From a virus, in IMG/VR virus record IMGVR_UViG_3300028394_002134, positions 1 through 26,253 of that record: a stretch of DNA of 26,253 bases. One strand, written 5' to 3'. Made by a program: the position numbers and the translations under genes. Below the pieces are notes generated by a model. The model saw only the letters and a program-made list of their open reading frames with translations, had not been told where the DNA came from and did not search any database. Of the stretch, positions 15,187 through 22,999 are shown piece after piece. Positions within the stretch are counted from its first letter, which is position 1. Every line of letters begins with the position of its first letter.

Positions 15187-15869
15187 ATATAGTATCTAAA
15201 GACACAGCAATATTAATTACTTCTTATACTGGAGGTAATGATCCAGAACACCATAGTTGTGGAGATTATTCAATCGTACAAAGAAAACGAAGAATGCTCC
15301 GTACTTTGGTAAAATATTTAAAAGAAACTGGTTATTATATCTGTCTTTCTTCACACTCAATATTAGACGAAGAAACACAGAGTTATTGTCATTCATCAAT
15401 TTATGATTCAGACAATCGTTGGCAAATAGATGGTGTGCCAACTAGACCAAATCATGGCGTTGCTGAAATGACAGCTATACACAATGGTCTAAATTTATTG
15501 AATCGTTATGAATTTAAAAATGTATTGAAACTTTGTTATGACCAACATCCAGATTTGGATTATTCAAAACTAATTAAAAAATTTGAATCACTAGATAAAA
15601 AACTTATAACATTACAAGACAATTATGGTGTTGGTACATTATGTTTCTTTGGTAATATTCAGTTTATTAGAGACACGTTTTCTATGAATGAAATTTGGAG
15701 ATGTGAAAGTGCTGTAGAAAGAGCATGGCTTGGTTCTATCAGAGACAAAAAATTAACTGAACAAATTTATGGTTATTCAACTTATGATGAAATGTTAGAA
15801 TTACCACCTAACTCAGTACATCATTTCGCTTCTATGGATGGAAATACATTACATGACTACAATTATTGA
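15183..15869 (+). CDS. Unknown protein in glycan cluster, possibly a glycosyltransferase
   Basis: The 228-residue protein begins with a strand and loop (AILITSYTGGNDPEHHSCGD) followed by RKRRMLRTLVKYLKETGYYI, the alternating strand-helix layout of a GT-A or similar nucleotide-binding fold. NHGVAEMTAIHNGLNLL (about 90-106) and WRCESAVERAWLGSI (177-191) are the most distinctive parts; the second resembles the acceptor-site region of viral GT-A enzymes. There is no clear DxD. The start overlaps the previous stop by 4 bases. Function is inferred mainly from the neighbours. Confidence 0.5.
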   Translation: MNIVSKDTAILITSYTGGNDPEHHSCGDYSIVQRKRRMLRTLVKYLKETGYYICLSSHSILDEETQSYCHSSIYDSDNRWQIDGVPTRPNHGVAEMTAIHNGLNLLNRYEFKNVLKLCYDQHPDLDYSKLIKKFESLDKKLITLQDNYGVGTLCFFGNIQFIRDTFSMNEIWRCESAVERAWLGSIRDKKLTEQIYGYSTYDEMLELPPNSVHHFASMDGNTLHDYNY

Positions 15870-16578
15870 TATTAAACCTGGAACTTTTGGTGGTGCTTTA
15901 CGTAATGGTGATATGATTGGTGTTGCTAATGTTGTTGAGTATCTAAGAAAGATTAGAAAAGATCCAACAATTAAGTTTAACATAATACAAGAATGGCCAG
16001 GAATAAGTTCTGAAAAATATTGCCAAGATTTCTATCAATTCTTATTAAACGCAACAGACTATTTCACAATTCTTCCTGGCCAAGAAACTTTGCCTTGGCG
16101 TAGAGTTAATTTGTGGGACTTTAGAGATATATCCGGCGACTTGGTTAAGATACCAAACAAAGTGGAAATGAAAAAGAAGATTGTAGTATTTCCACTATTT
16201 GATGCTCCATACAACACATATCGAAATTGGCCAAATATTCTATTTGAAGACATACTTGACAAATATAGTACCAATGAATATCATGATTATGAAAAAATTA
16301 TTTGTGTAAAAGATAGACATAATAGACCGGACTATAAAGAGTGGAAATATTCATATGATTTCATGGATAATATTCACCACATCCAAGAGGCAGAAATCTT
16401 TGTTGGTGGTGATACTGGTACTAGCCACTTTGCATGGGCTCTTGACAGGGGACCAGCAGAACTGATATACTACAACTCTAGTCGTGGACTTGTTCACACT
16501 TTACCGTTTTATCTAATTCAAGGTAAAGGTAAATTGAATACATATTGGTTGGATTTTGAGAGTACACAATGGCAATAG
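15853..16578 (+). CDS. Putative GT-B / family 9-like glycosyltransferase
   Basis: The 241-residue protein has GGALRNGDMIGVANVVEYLR near its start and, late in the sequence, FVGGDTGTSHFAWALDRGPA, which matches the donor-binding G-x-D-T-G-x-x-H-x-A element of family 9 heptosyltransferases and the related ADP-heptose:LPS enzymes. ATG 15853 is used; another in-frame ATG at 15838 is possible. Either way the start lies inside the previous gene. The short length and lone C-terminal half of the signature suggest a divergent enzyme. Confidence 0.6.
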   Translation: MTTIIDIKPGTFGGALRNGDMIGVANVVEYLRKIRKDPTIKFNIIQEWPGISSEKYCQDFYQFLLNATDYFTILPGQETLPWRRVNLWDFRDISGDLVKIPNKVEMKKKIVVFPLFDAPYNTYRNWPNILFEDILDKYSTNEYHDYEKIICVKDRHNRPDYKEWKYSYDFMDNIHHIQEAEIFVGGDTGTSHFAWALDRGPAELIYYNSSRGLVHTLPFYLIQGKGKLNTYWLDFESTQWQ

Positions 16579-17249
16579 GAATTACTTGCATTGATACATT
16601 ACACTATACGCCCACCATTGATGCTTTAAAAAGAACAATACAAACTCTAGGAGATAAAATCACTAGAGTTTATTGGTTTTCGGATATTGATTTTCCTGAA
16701 GACATTGGTGTACCAGTTACATGGATAGTCATACCTAAAATACAAATATATAATGATGATTATAGTCATATTACTTTAAAATTGTGTCCTGAAGTTTGTA
16801 CAGAAGAATATAATCTAATCATACACGGAGATGGATTTGCAGTTAATGCTGATGCTTGGACTGATGAGTTTTTGAATTATGATTATATTGGTGCTCGTTG
16901 GGGTGACGGCTTAGTTGGTAACGGTGGTTTCTGTTTACGTTCACGTAAACTTTATGATGTGTTTCTAAGTCTGAAGATAAAAAATCTTAGTTCAGATTAT
17001 ATGGACTATATGAACGACATATCTGCTTATGTTATCGATGGTGAAGGTAAGAAGTGGATTCCAGAAGACAATATTATTTGTAAGATACATAGATACACAC
17101 TAGAAAGTATTTACAATATTAAATTTGCTCCACCAGAATTGGCAGACAGATTTAGTATAGAACACAATTATGGTTCACCTTGGTTAGGTAAGAGTTTAGG
17201 GTTTCACGGCAAACATGGTATTGCCGAATATTATGGAGTTAAATTATGA
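16569..17249 (+). CDS. DUF5672-type glycosyltransferase-like protein
   Basis: The signature is strong: LIIHGDGFAVNADAWTDEFL, then YDYIGARWGDGLVGNGGFCL (105-124), W-I-P-E-D in the second half, FAPPELADRFSIEH, and a closing GFHGKHG. These mark the DUF5672 group found in sugar-transfer clusters. HGDGF supplies the acidic metal site. It overlaps the previous gene by 10 bases and the dehydratase by 4 bases. The transferred sugar is not known. Confidence 0.8.
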   Translation: MAIGITCIDTLHYTPTIDALKRTIQTLGDKITRVYWFSDIDFPEDIGVPVTWIVIPKIQIYNDDYSHITLKLCPEVCTEEYNLIIHGDGFAVNADAWTDEFLNYDYIGARWGDGLVGNGGFCLRSRKLYDVFLSLKIKNLSSDYMDYMNDISAYVIDGEGKKWIPEDNIICKIHRYTLESIYNIKFAPPELADRFSIEHNYGSPWLGKSLGFHGKHGIAEYYGVKL

Positions 17250-18277
17250 GTAAGAATGTTTTGATTACAGGTGGTGCTGGCTTTATTGCGCATCATGTGA
17301 TTGATAAGATGCTTAGAGAAACAGATTGGAAAATTATTTGTTTAGATAGATTAGATATTTCAGGTAATTTAAATCGATTGCATGATATGTTACAAGACCA
17401 TGACTCAAAGGTTGTGTCTAGTAGATTACGTATTGTGTTTCATGATTTGAAAGCGGAACTAAATGAAATGATTATCAAAGACATTGGTCCTGTTGATATC
17501 ATCCTACATTTAGCAGCCGGCAGTCACGTAGACCGTAGTATTGAATTTCCAATGGAGTTCGTACAAGATAATACAGTTGGCACAGTTAATATGCTTGACT
17601 ATGCTCGTAAACATCTTCCTAATCTGGAACGATTTGTATATTTCTCCACAGATGAAATCTTTGGCGTGGCACCTCCTGGTGTTTCATACAAAGAATATGA
17701 CCGATACAACTCTACAAATCCATACTCAGCATCCAAAGCTGCAGCAGAAGAATTTTGTGTTGCTTATGAAAACACCTATAAGATGCCAATCGTTGTTACA
17801 CACACAATGAATGTGTTTGGTGAGCGTCAACATCCAGAGAAGTTTATTCCTATGTGTATTCAACGTGCCAGAGATGGTGAAAAGATATTCATTCATGCTG
17901 ACCCAACCAGAACACAGGCAGGTACTCGTATGTACATTCATGCAAAAGATGTTGCAGAAGGCTTAATGTTTATTCTAGGACTTAAAGATTATAAACACAC
18001 AGGCGATTATGGTCACGCTCATTGTCCTAAATTCAATCTTGTTGGTACCGAAGAAATAGATAATCTAACATTAGCACACATGATTGCTGATGCACAAGAT
18101 AAAGAACTTGTTTATGAAATGGTTGACTTTCACGGCAGTAGACCTGGACACGATTTACGATATGCCTTAGATGGTGGTTTATTGAAGTCACTTGGCTGGG
18201 AACCTAAGATTAAACTGAGTGAACGTATTAAAGAGATGACATTATGGACACTAGAAAATAAAAGGTGGTTGAAATGA
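17246..18277 (+). CDS. NAD-dependent sugar-nucleotide 4,6-dehydratase
   Basis: This short-chain (SDR) enzyme binds NAD through GGAGFIA (9-15). It has the dehydratase triad T135-D136-E137 in STDEIFG, the catalytic YSASK (Y160, K164), then NVFGERQHPEKFIP and SRPGHDLRYALD near the end, all as in RmlB-type dTDP-glucose 4,6-dehydratases. TDE separates dehydratases from plain epimerases, so it should produce a 4-keto-6-deoxy sugar nucleotide, the entry point for the dehydrase at 20769 and the methyltransferase at 19580. CDP- or dTDP-glucose are both possible; the N terminus looks more RmlB-like. No nucleotidyltransferase that makes the substrate is visible, so the host may supply it. Confidence 0.88.
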   Translation: MSKNVLITGGAGFIAHHVIDKMLRETDWKIICLDRLDISGNLNRLHDMLQDHDSKVVSSRLRIVFHDLKAELNEMIIKDIGPVDIILHLAAGSHVDRSIEFPMEFVQDNTVGTVNMLDYARKHLPNLERFVYFSTDEIFGVAPPGVSYKEYDRYNSTNPYSASKAAAEEFCVAYENTYKMPIVVTHTMNVFGERQHPEKFIPMCIQRARDGEKIFIHADPTRTQAGTRMYIHAKDVAEGLMFILGLKDYKHTGDYGHAHCPKFNLVGTEEIDNLTLAHMIADAQDKELVYEMVDFHGSRPGHDLRYALDGGLLKSLGWEPKIKLSERIKEMTLWTLENKRWLK

Positions 18278-18852
18278 TTAAAGAAGTAGGCAAACACACT
18301 TATGGAACCGACACTTACACAACAACGGTAAGAGAATTTATCTCTTATGCTGACCCAACAAGACCTTCTGTCAACATTGGTGCTTTTACTGGAATAGGAT
18401 TAGGATGTAGATTTTTTCCATCCGAAGGTGTTGCACATAATCCTAAAGCTTGTACGAATTATGCATTTGGTAATTTAGGTCCAAGAAACGAAATATTCAA
18501 CAACATTGCAATTCTACCAAAAGTTCAAACTAAAGGAGATATCAATATTGGTTCTGATGTTTGGTTTGGAGAATCTGTTACTGTCATGTCTGGTGTTACT
18601 GTTGGCCATGGTGCTGTTGTCGCAACAAACTCTCATGTATTTAAAGACATTGAACCATATGCAATATATGGTGGCAATCCAGCAAAATTAATAAAATTCC
18701 GTTTTGATAAAGAAATTATTGATGCTCTTTTAGAAATGAAATGGTGGGATTTGCCAGACGAAATGATTAATAAAATTCTACCATTGTTACAACAAGAACC
18801 TACGATGGAAATTATTAATCAAATAAATCAAATTATCAAAGGCGGAAACTAA
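18274..18852 (+). CDS. Left-handed beta-helix (hexapeptide) acetyltransferase
   Basis: The 192-residue protein has imperfect hexapeptide repeats (INIGSDVWFGESVTVMSG, VTVGHGAVVATNSHV) and the closing YGGNPAKLIKFRF seen in CatB/xenobiotic-type acyltransferases, which transfer acetyl groups from acetyl-CoA. The catalytic histidine is probably one in the FPSEGVAHN region or at VGHGAVV. In this setting it most likely O- or N-acetylates a sugar. ATG 18274 overlaps the dehydratase stop by 4 bases and follows AGGTGG; an upstream start at 18265 is less likely. Confidence 0.82.
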   Translation: MIKEVGKHTYGTDTYTTTVREFISYADPTRPSVNIGAFTGIGLGCRFFPSEGVAHNPKACTNYAFGNLGPRNEIFNNIAILPKVQTKGDINIGSDVWFGESVTVMSGVTVGHGAVVATNSHVFKDIEPYAIYGGNPAKLIKFRFDKEIIDALLEMKWWDLPDEMINKILPLLQQEPTMEIINQINQIIKGGN

Positions 18853-19580
18853 TGGCTTCATTAGGCATATATCATTGGAACAAAGATAATAAATCCGGAT
18901 TAGACGCCTCGATTGCCTCTTTTCGTAAGTATCATCCAAATGCACCATATTTTGTTGCTTGTGATGCTGCTGGTGGTTCACACTATGATGTATGTAGAAA
19001 ATATAATGTAAACTATCTTCACGCAGATTTTGATTTAGGTTATCCATCACCACATTGGGGTTTCGATAAACTACGTGTATTTAATTTTGTTAAACGAATG
19101 ATGATGGCTGCTATTTGTATGAATACAACACATTTTATTATTTCTGAAGATGATGTGATTTGTTTGAATGAGATACAATTTGATGAGACTTGGGACGTTG
19201 CTTCATATGATATTACTGTTGGAAATTATATCAATCAGGATATATTAGATACCTGTGAGAGAATCTCTGGTGTTAAACCAGACAGAAAACAATATGGTGT
19301 TGGTGCAGGAACAATTATGAAAACGTCAACATTCATTCAAAATTTTTATAGATTTGTTGAATTTCTAGATAAAGATTTTGATAGACTACACCAAAACCAA
19401 TCACAACTAGGATGGAATGATTGTTTTCTACAAGTTTACTTCTTCCTATGTGGTGTTAAATATAATGTTAATCCAAGATTACACAATATTTTTCCAGAAA
19501 ATCCAAATCTGGATTTGAATGAGATGAAGAATCATTATGATATGGTTCACAACTATAAGAATTTTTATGAAGGTAGATAA
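18852..19580 (+). CDS. Putative glycosyltransferase (GT-A type)
   Basis: The 242-residue protein starts with a strand, then SIASFRKYHPNAPYFVACDA as in GT-A enzymes that act on sugar chains. HFIISEDDVICLNE (near residues 94-107) provides the acidic metal site in the E-D-D form. GVGAGTIMKTSTF and LGWNDCFLQVYF follow in the expected acceptor region. The start codon shares one base with the previous stop, and the stop shares one base with the next ATG, so the whole segment is compressed. Donor and acceptor are unknown. Confidence 0.65.
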   Translation: MASLGIYHWNKDNKSGLDASIASFRKYHPNAPYFVACDAAGGSHYDVCRKYNVNYLHADFDLGYPSPHWGFDKLRVFNFVKRMMMAAICMNTTHFIISEDDVICLNEIQFDETWDVASYDITVGNYINQDILDTCERISGVKPDRKQYGVGAGTIMKTSTFIQNFYRFVEFLDKDFDRLHQNQSQLGWNDCFLQVYFFLCGVKYNVNPRLHNIFPENPNLDLNEMKNHYDMVHNYKNFYEGR

Positions 19581-20767
19581 TGGACTTAACTGAAATTAAA
19601 AGATGTTTGGCTTGTGACTCGGATCAATTAGTTCCGGTACTTGATTTAAATGACCAGCCGTTGGCTAATTCCTACAAAAAGAATAAAGATGACCACGAAG
19701 ATTCATACCCATTAAAAATTCACAGGTGTGAAAATTGTTATCATGTGCAGTTGACTCACGCTGTTAATCCAGACCTAATCTATAAAAACTACCTGTATGT
19801 GAGTGGAACTACCAGTACCTATGTTGAATATATGGATTGGTTTGCCGATTTCTGCCTTGAAAAGTATGGTAGAATCACACCATTCACAGTATTAGATATT
19901 GGTTGTAATGACGGTTCACAGTTGAATAAATTTAAAGCCCGTGGTATTAAAACATATGGTGTTGATCCAGCTGAGAATTTACATAGCCTATCTTCTGCCA
20001 ACCATGAAGTTGTGTGTGGATATTTTGATGAGACTTATTCAAATAAGGCCGATATCATTGTTTGTCAGAATGCTTTTGCTCATAATCCTAATCCAATTGA
20101 GTTTTTAAAGAACTGTAAAAGGAATTTAGAACATTCAGGATTAATCTTTATTCAAACATCTCAAGCGAATATGATTCTGAATAATGAATTTGATACAATT
20201 TACCACGAACATATTTCATTCTACAATATTCATTCGATGAAGTTATTGTGTAGAAGAGCGGGGTTGAACCTGATTGATGTGGTGAAAACACCCATTCATG
20301 GCATAAGTTATATATTTGTTATTAGTGCAGATAAAACTGCCGAAGCTACTGTTAAAAATCTAATTGATATGGAAGCAGTTGCTGGTTTATACAAGACAAA
20401 GACTTATTGGGAATATGAAAGTAAATGTTTGAACATGGTTAGTTCGTTCAGCACGTTTGTTGACTACTGTAGAGACCAGGGATATAAGATTATCGGTTAT
20501 GGTGCACCAGCCAAAGGTAACACGTTGTTGAATTTCTCAAAAGTAAAAATGGATATGATTATTGATGATAATCCATTGAAACAAGGTCTGTATACTCCAG
20601 GTTCTTCTATTGGTATAGTTGGTTCAGATGTATTGAAATCTTTCACAGAAGATGATAAACTAATGTTTGTACCTTTGGCATGGAACTTCTTTGATGAGAT
20701 ACGTAAACGTATTCTGGCACAAAGAAACAATCCAAATGATAAATTTTTAAACTTGAAAGACTTGTAA
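19580..20767 (+). CDS. SAM-dependent sugar C-methyltransferase
   Basis: The 395-residue enzyme has the three-part layout of sugar C-methyltransferases such as TylC3 and NovU. There is an N-terminal zinc site (C9, C12, C50, C53), a Rossmann core with VLDIGCNDGS (104-113) for S-adenosylmethionine, the YHEHISFYN catalytic segment (208-216), and a C-terminal domain with IIGYGAPAKGNTLLN. The family adds a methyl group to C3 (or C5) of a 4-keto-6-deoxy sugar nucleotide. That substrate would come from the dehydratase at 17246. The start overlaps the previous stop by one base. Confidence 0.88.
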   Translation: MDLTEIKRCLACDSDQLVPVLDLNDQPLANSYKKNKDDHEDSYPLKIHRCENCYHVQLTHAVNPDLIYKNYLYVSGTTSTYVEYMDWFADFCLEKYGRITPFTVLDIGCNDGSQLNKFKARGIKTYGVDPAENLHSLSSANHEVVCGYFDETYSNKADIIVCQNAFAHNPNPIEFLKNCKRNLEHSGLIFIQTSQANMILNNEFDTIYHEHISFYNIHSMKLLCRRAGLNLIDVVKTPIHGISYIFVISADKTAEATVKNLIDMEAVAGLYKTKTYWEYESKCLNMVSSFSTFVDYCRDQGYKIIGYGAPAKGNTLLNFSKVKMDMIIDDNPLKQGLYTPGSSIGIVGSDVLKSFTEDDKLMFVPLAWNFFDEIRKRILAQRNNPNDKFLNLKDL

Positions 20768-20768
20768 G

Positions 20769-22052
20769 ATGGAATATAGTGATATGATTCAGGCTCTATC
20801 GAAGAATAGGCCCGCTTATGCAAAGAACTATGATAACTATGAAGAAGGACAATTTGTTCAATATTCAGGTCAATTGTGGGACGAAAATGAAATGTATGCT
20901 GCCATGGATACATTACTGAATGGTAAGTGGATTACCTCAGGCGAAAAAGTAGCACAGTTTCAAATGAAGTTCAGTAAAAAGTTCCAAGTGAAGAATTCTC
21001 ACATGGTCAATTCAGGTAGTTCCGCTAACTTGGTGATGATTACTGCATTGAAACATTATATGAAATGGAAGAACGGTGATGAGATTATTGTGTCACCTGT
21101 GGGATTTCCAACAACAATTGCACCTATTGAACAGAATGGTTTGAAGGCAGTCTTTATTGATATTGAATTAGACACACTTAACTTTGACCTCACCAAGATT
21201 GAAGAAAAGATTACACCAAAAACCAAAGGTATCTTTGTGTCTCCAGTTCTTGGTAATCCTCCTAATATGGACATTTTACGTGATATTTGTACAAAATACG
21301 GAATTCTATTGATTGGTGATAACTGTGATTCGTTAGGTTCTAACTATGATGGAAAAATGTTGACAGACTATTACTACTGTTGGTCTACATCATTCTATCC
21401 CGCACACCATATCTCTACAGGTGAAGGTGGAATGGTTTGTACTAATGATGATGGTCTGATTAATATCATGCGTTCCGTGTCGTGGTGGGGTCGTGACTGT
21501 TACTGTATTGGTTCTAACAATCTATTGGAATGTGGTACTTGTGGTAATCGATTTGATACCTGGTTGAATAACTATGATGGTGTTGTTGACCACAAATACG
21601 TGTTCTCTACAATGGGATATAATCTGAAACCACTAGACCTACAAGGTGCTATTGGTATTGAACAGTTGAAAAAGTTTGAATATATTGATGAGAAACGCCG
21701 TGAATATAAAAACAAAGTTCAGAAGTTTATTGAAGATAATGTAAAAGAGGTAAGAGTAATTAATGCCTTACCTAAAGGTGACCCATCTTGGTTTGGTGTG
21801 CCAATCTATTGTGAATCACAAGAAGTAAAAGAAAAGTTAGTTGCTCACTTTGAAGCTAATAAAATTCAAACTCGTAATTACTTTAGTGGCAACATCTTAA
21901 TACATCCTGGTTATGAACACTTAGATAATTATAAAAACTATCCTAATTCCAATTTAGCACTCAGTAATGTATTTTTTGTTGGTTGTTCTCCTCTGTGGAA
22001 CGATAAGATTCTAAATTACATTGAAAAGGTGTGTAAGAAATGGAAAAGTTAA
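20769..22052 (+). CDS. RfbH/E1-type sugar-nucleotide 3-dehydrase (PMP, iron-sulfur)
   Basis: The fold is DegT/DnrJ/EryC1/StrS aminotransferase. In SFYPAHHISTGEGG (208-221) the usual cofactor-binding lysine is replaced by histidine (H213), the diagnostic change of CDP-6-deoxy-4-keto-glucose-3-dehydrase (E1/RfbH) and ColD. Cysteines 186, 244, 246 and 255 give C-x57-C-x1-C-x8-C, nearly the [2Fe-2S] spacing reported for E1 (last gap x7), which favours RfbH over ColD. The enzyme removes the C3 hydroxyl to give a 3,6-dideoxy-4-keto sugar. E1 needs electrons from a flavin/iron-sulfur reductase (E3), and none is in this window. It starts one base after the methyltransferase. Confidence 0.88.
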   Translation: MEYSDMIQALSKNRPAYAKNYDNYEEGQFVQYSGQLWDENEMYAAMDTLLNGKWITSGEKVAQFQMKFSKKFQVKNSHMVNSGSSANLVMITALKHYMKWKNGDEIIVSPVGFPTTIAPIEQNGLKAVFIDIELDTLNFDLTKIEEKITPKTKGIFVSPVLGNPPNMDILRDICTKYGILLIGDNCDSLGSNYDGKMLTDYYYCWSTSFYPAHHISTGEGGMVCTNDDGLINIMRSVSWWGRDCYCIGSNNLLECGTCGNRFDTWLNNYDGVVDHKYVFSTMGYNLKPLDLQGAIGIEQLKKFEYIDEKRREYKNKVQKFIEDNVKEVRVINALPKGDPSWFGVPIYCESQEVKEKLVAHFEANKIQTRNYFSGNILIHPGYEHLDNYKNYPNSNLALSNVFFVGCSPLWNDKILNYIEKVCKKWKS

Positions 22053-22876
22053 TCAATCTATTTGGTGGCTCTGGCTTCGTGGGTGGAAAATATGAAGAAC
22101 TGACACCAAATATTTTATGGTCAAATGAAAGAAATGATTATAAAGTAAAATCAAACAATACTCATCCACTTGATATTGTATATTTCATTTCGACCATCGA
22201 TAATTATAACGTACATACCGACCCGTTCATAGATATAGATACTAATCTAACCACTCTGATAAAGGTCTTGGAATCTTGCAAGAATAAGAATGTCTGTTTC
22301 AACTTTATAAGTTCTTGGTTCGTTTATGGCGATGTAGAGTTGCCAGCCAAAGAAGACTCACATTGTGACCCAAAAGGATTCTATTCAATTACCAAAAGAA
22401 CTGCCGAACAGTTGTTAATTTCATATTGTGAAACGTTTGGTATTCAATGGAGAATCTTACGTTTAGGTAATGTTCTCGGTAAAGGTGACAAGAAAGTATC
22501 CAAGAAAAAGAATGCCTTACAATATCTGATTAATGAGATTAAAGAAAACCGTGATATTAACCTATATGACGGTGGAGATTTATATCGTGATTACATCCAT
22601 GTGGATGATGTAGTACAGGCTATCAATCTAGTGATAGAAAAAGGACCTGTCGGTGAAATCTATAACATAGGTAATGGTGAGAAAGTGTATCTAAGAAATT
22701 CTTTGGAATATGTGAGAACCCGTCTTAATTCTATCTCCAAGTTCAACAGTATTGAAATTGTTGACTTTCATAAAAAAGTCCAAACCAAAAATATGGTCCT
22801 GGACATATCTAAAATTCAGCAGCTAGGGTATGTGCCTAAGTACAATACAGAACAAATGCTGGACAGTCTACTTTAA
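22040..22876 (+). CDS. NAD(P)-dependent sugar epimerase/reductase
   Basis: The 278-residue SDR-type protein has the nucleotide-binding GGSGFVG (9-15), serine in SSWFVYG (91-97), and the catalytic Y115-SIT-K119. It lacks the TDE of dehydratases, so it more likely epimerises or reduces. YIHVDDV and YNIGNG follow as in the NAD-dependent epimerase family. In 3,6-dideoxyhexose routes a protein of this type (RfbJ, RfbS) reduces the 4-keto group as the last step, which would fit directly downstream of the E1-like dehydrase. It overlaps that gene by 13 bases and is the last gene before a late promoter. Confidence 0.78.
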   Translation: MEKLINLFGGSGFVGGKYEELTPNILWSNERNDYKVKSNNTHPLDIVYFISTIDNYNVHTDPFIDIDTNLTTLIKVLESCKNKNVCFNFISSWFVYGDVELPAKEDSHCDPKGFYSITKRTAEQLLISYCETFGIQWRILRLGNVLGKGDKKVSKKKNALQYLINEIKENRDINLYDGGDLYRDYIHVDDVVQAINLVIEKGPVGEIYNIGNGEKVYLRNSLEYVRTRLNSISKFNSIEIVDFHKKVQTKNMVLDISKIQQLGYVPKYNTEQMLDSLL

Positions 22877-22947
22877 AAGCCAACAATCTCGTCACTATGT
22901 ATCTAACCGAATCTTTGTAAGGTTTGACTACGATAGGTTAAATGTTG

Positions 22948-22955
22948 TATAAATA
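22948..22955 (+). promoter_or_regulatory. T4-type late promoter (TATAAATA)
   Basis: An exact TATAAATA lies in the only sizeable gap (22877-22999) on the right side of the window. The transcript should begin near 22961-22963 and give a leader of about 38 bases before the ATG at 23000. It separates the glycan module from three genes that look virion-related, so it probably makes them late. The rest of the gap shows no clear terminator. Confidence 0.75.
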
Positions 22956-22963
22956 AGTAACCG

Positions 22964-22981
22964 GCAACCAAAGTGTGTTGC
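22964..22981 (+). other. 5' leader hairpin after late promoter
   Basis: GCAAC (22964-22968) and GTTGC (22977-22981) form a 5-bp stem around an 8-base loop. It falls within 1-3 bases of the predicted late transcript start and ends just before the ribosome site AAGGG (22987-22991). A hairpin at the extreme 5' end can protect mRNA from 5'-dependent decay; that role is inferred. Confidence 0.35.
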
Positions 22982-22999
22982 AATCTAAGGGAAAAATTA

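Noticed and set aside
12084-22876. Reading the glycan block as a DNA-glucosylation system like that of T4
   Set aside because: None of the transferases resembles T4 alpha- or beta-glucosyltransferase by eye, and no hydroxymethylase gene is in the window.
22973-22999. Upstream non-ATG start for the ligase-like gene
   Set aside because: It would add nine residues encoded by the leader hairpin and ribosome site, and it would spoil the capsid-targeting-like N terminus.
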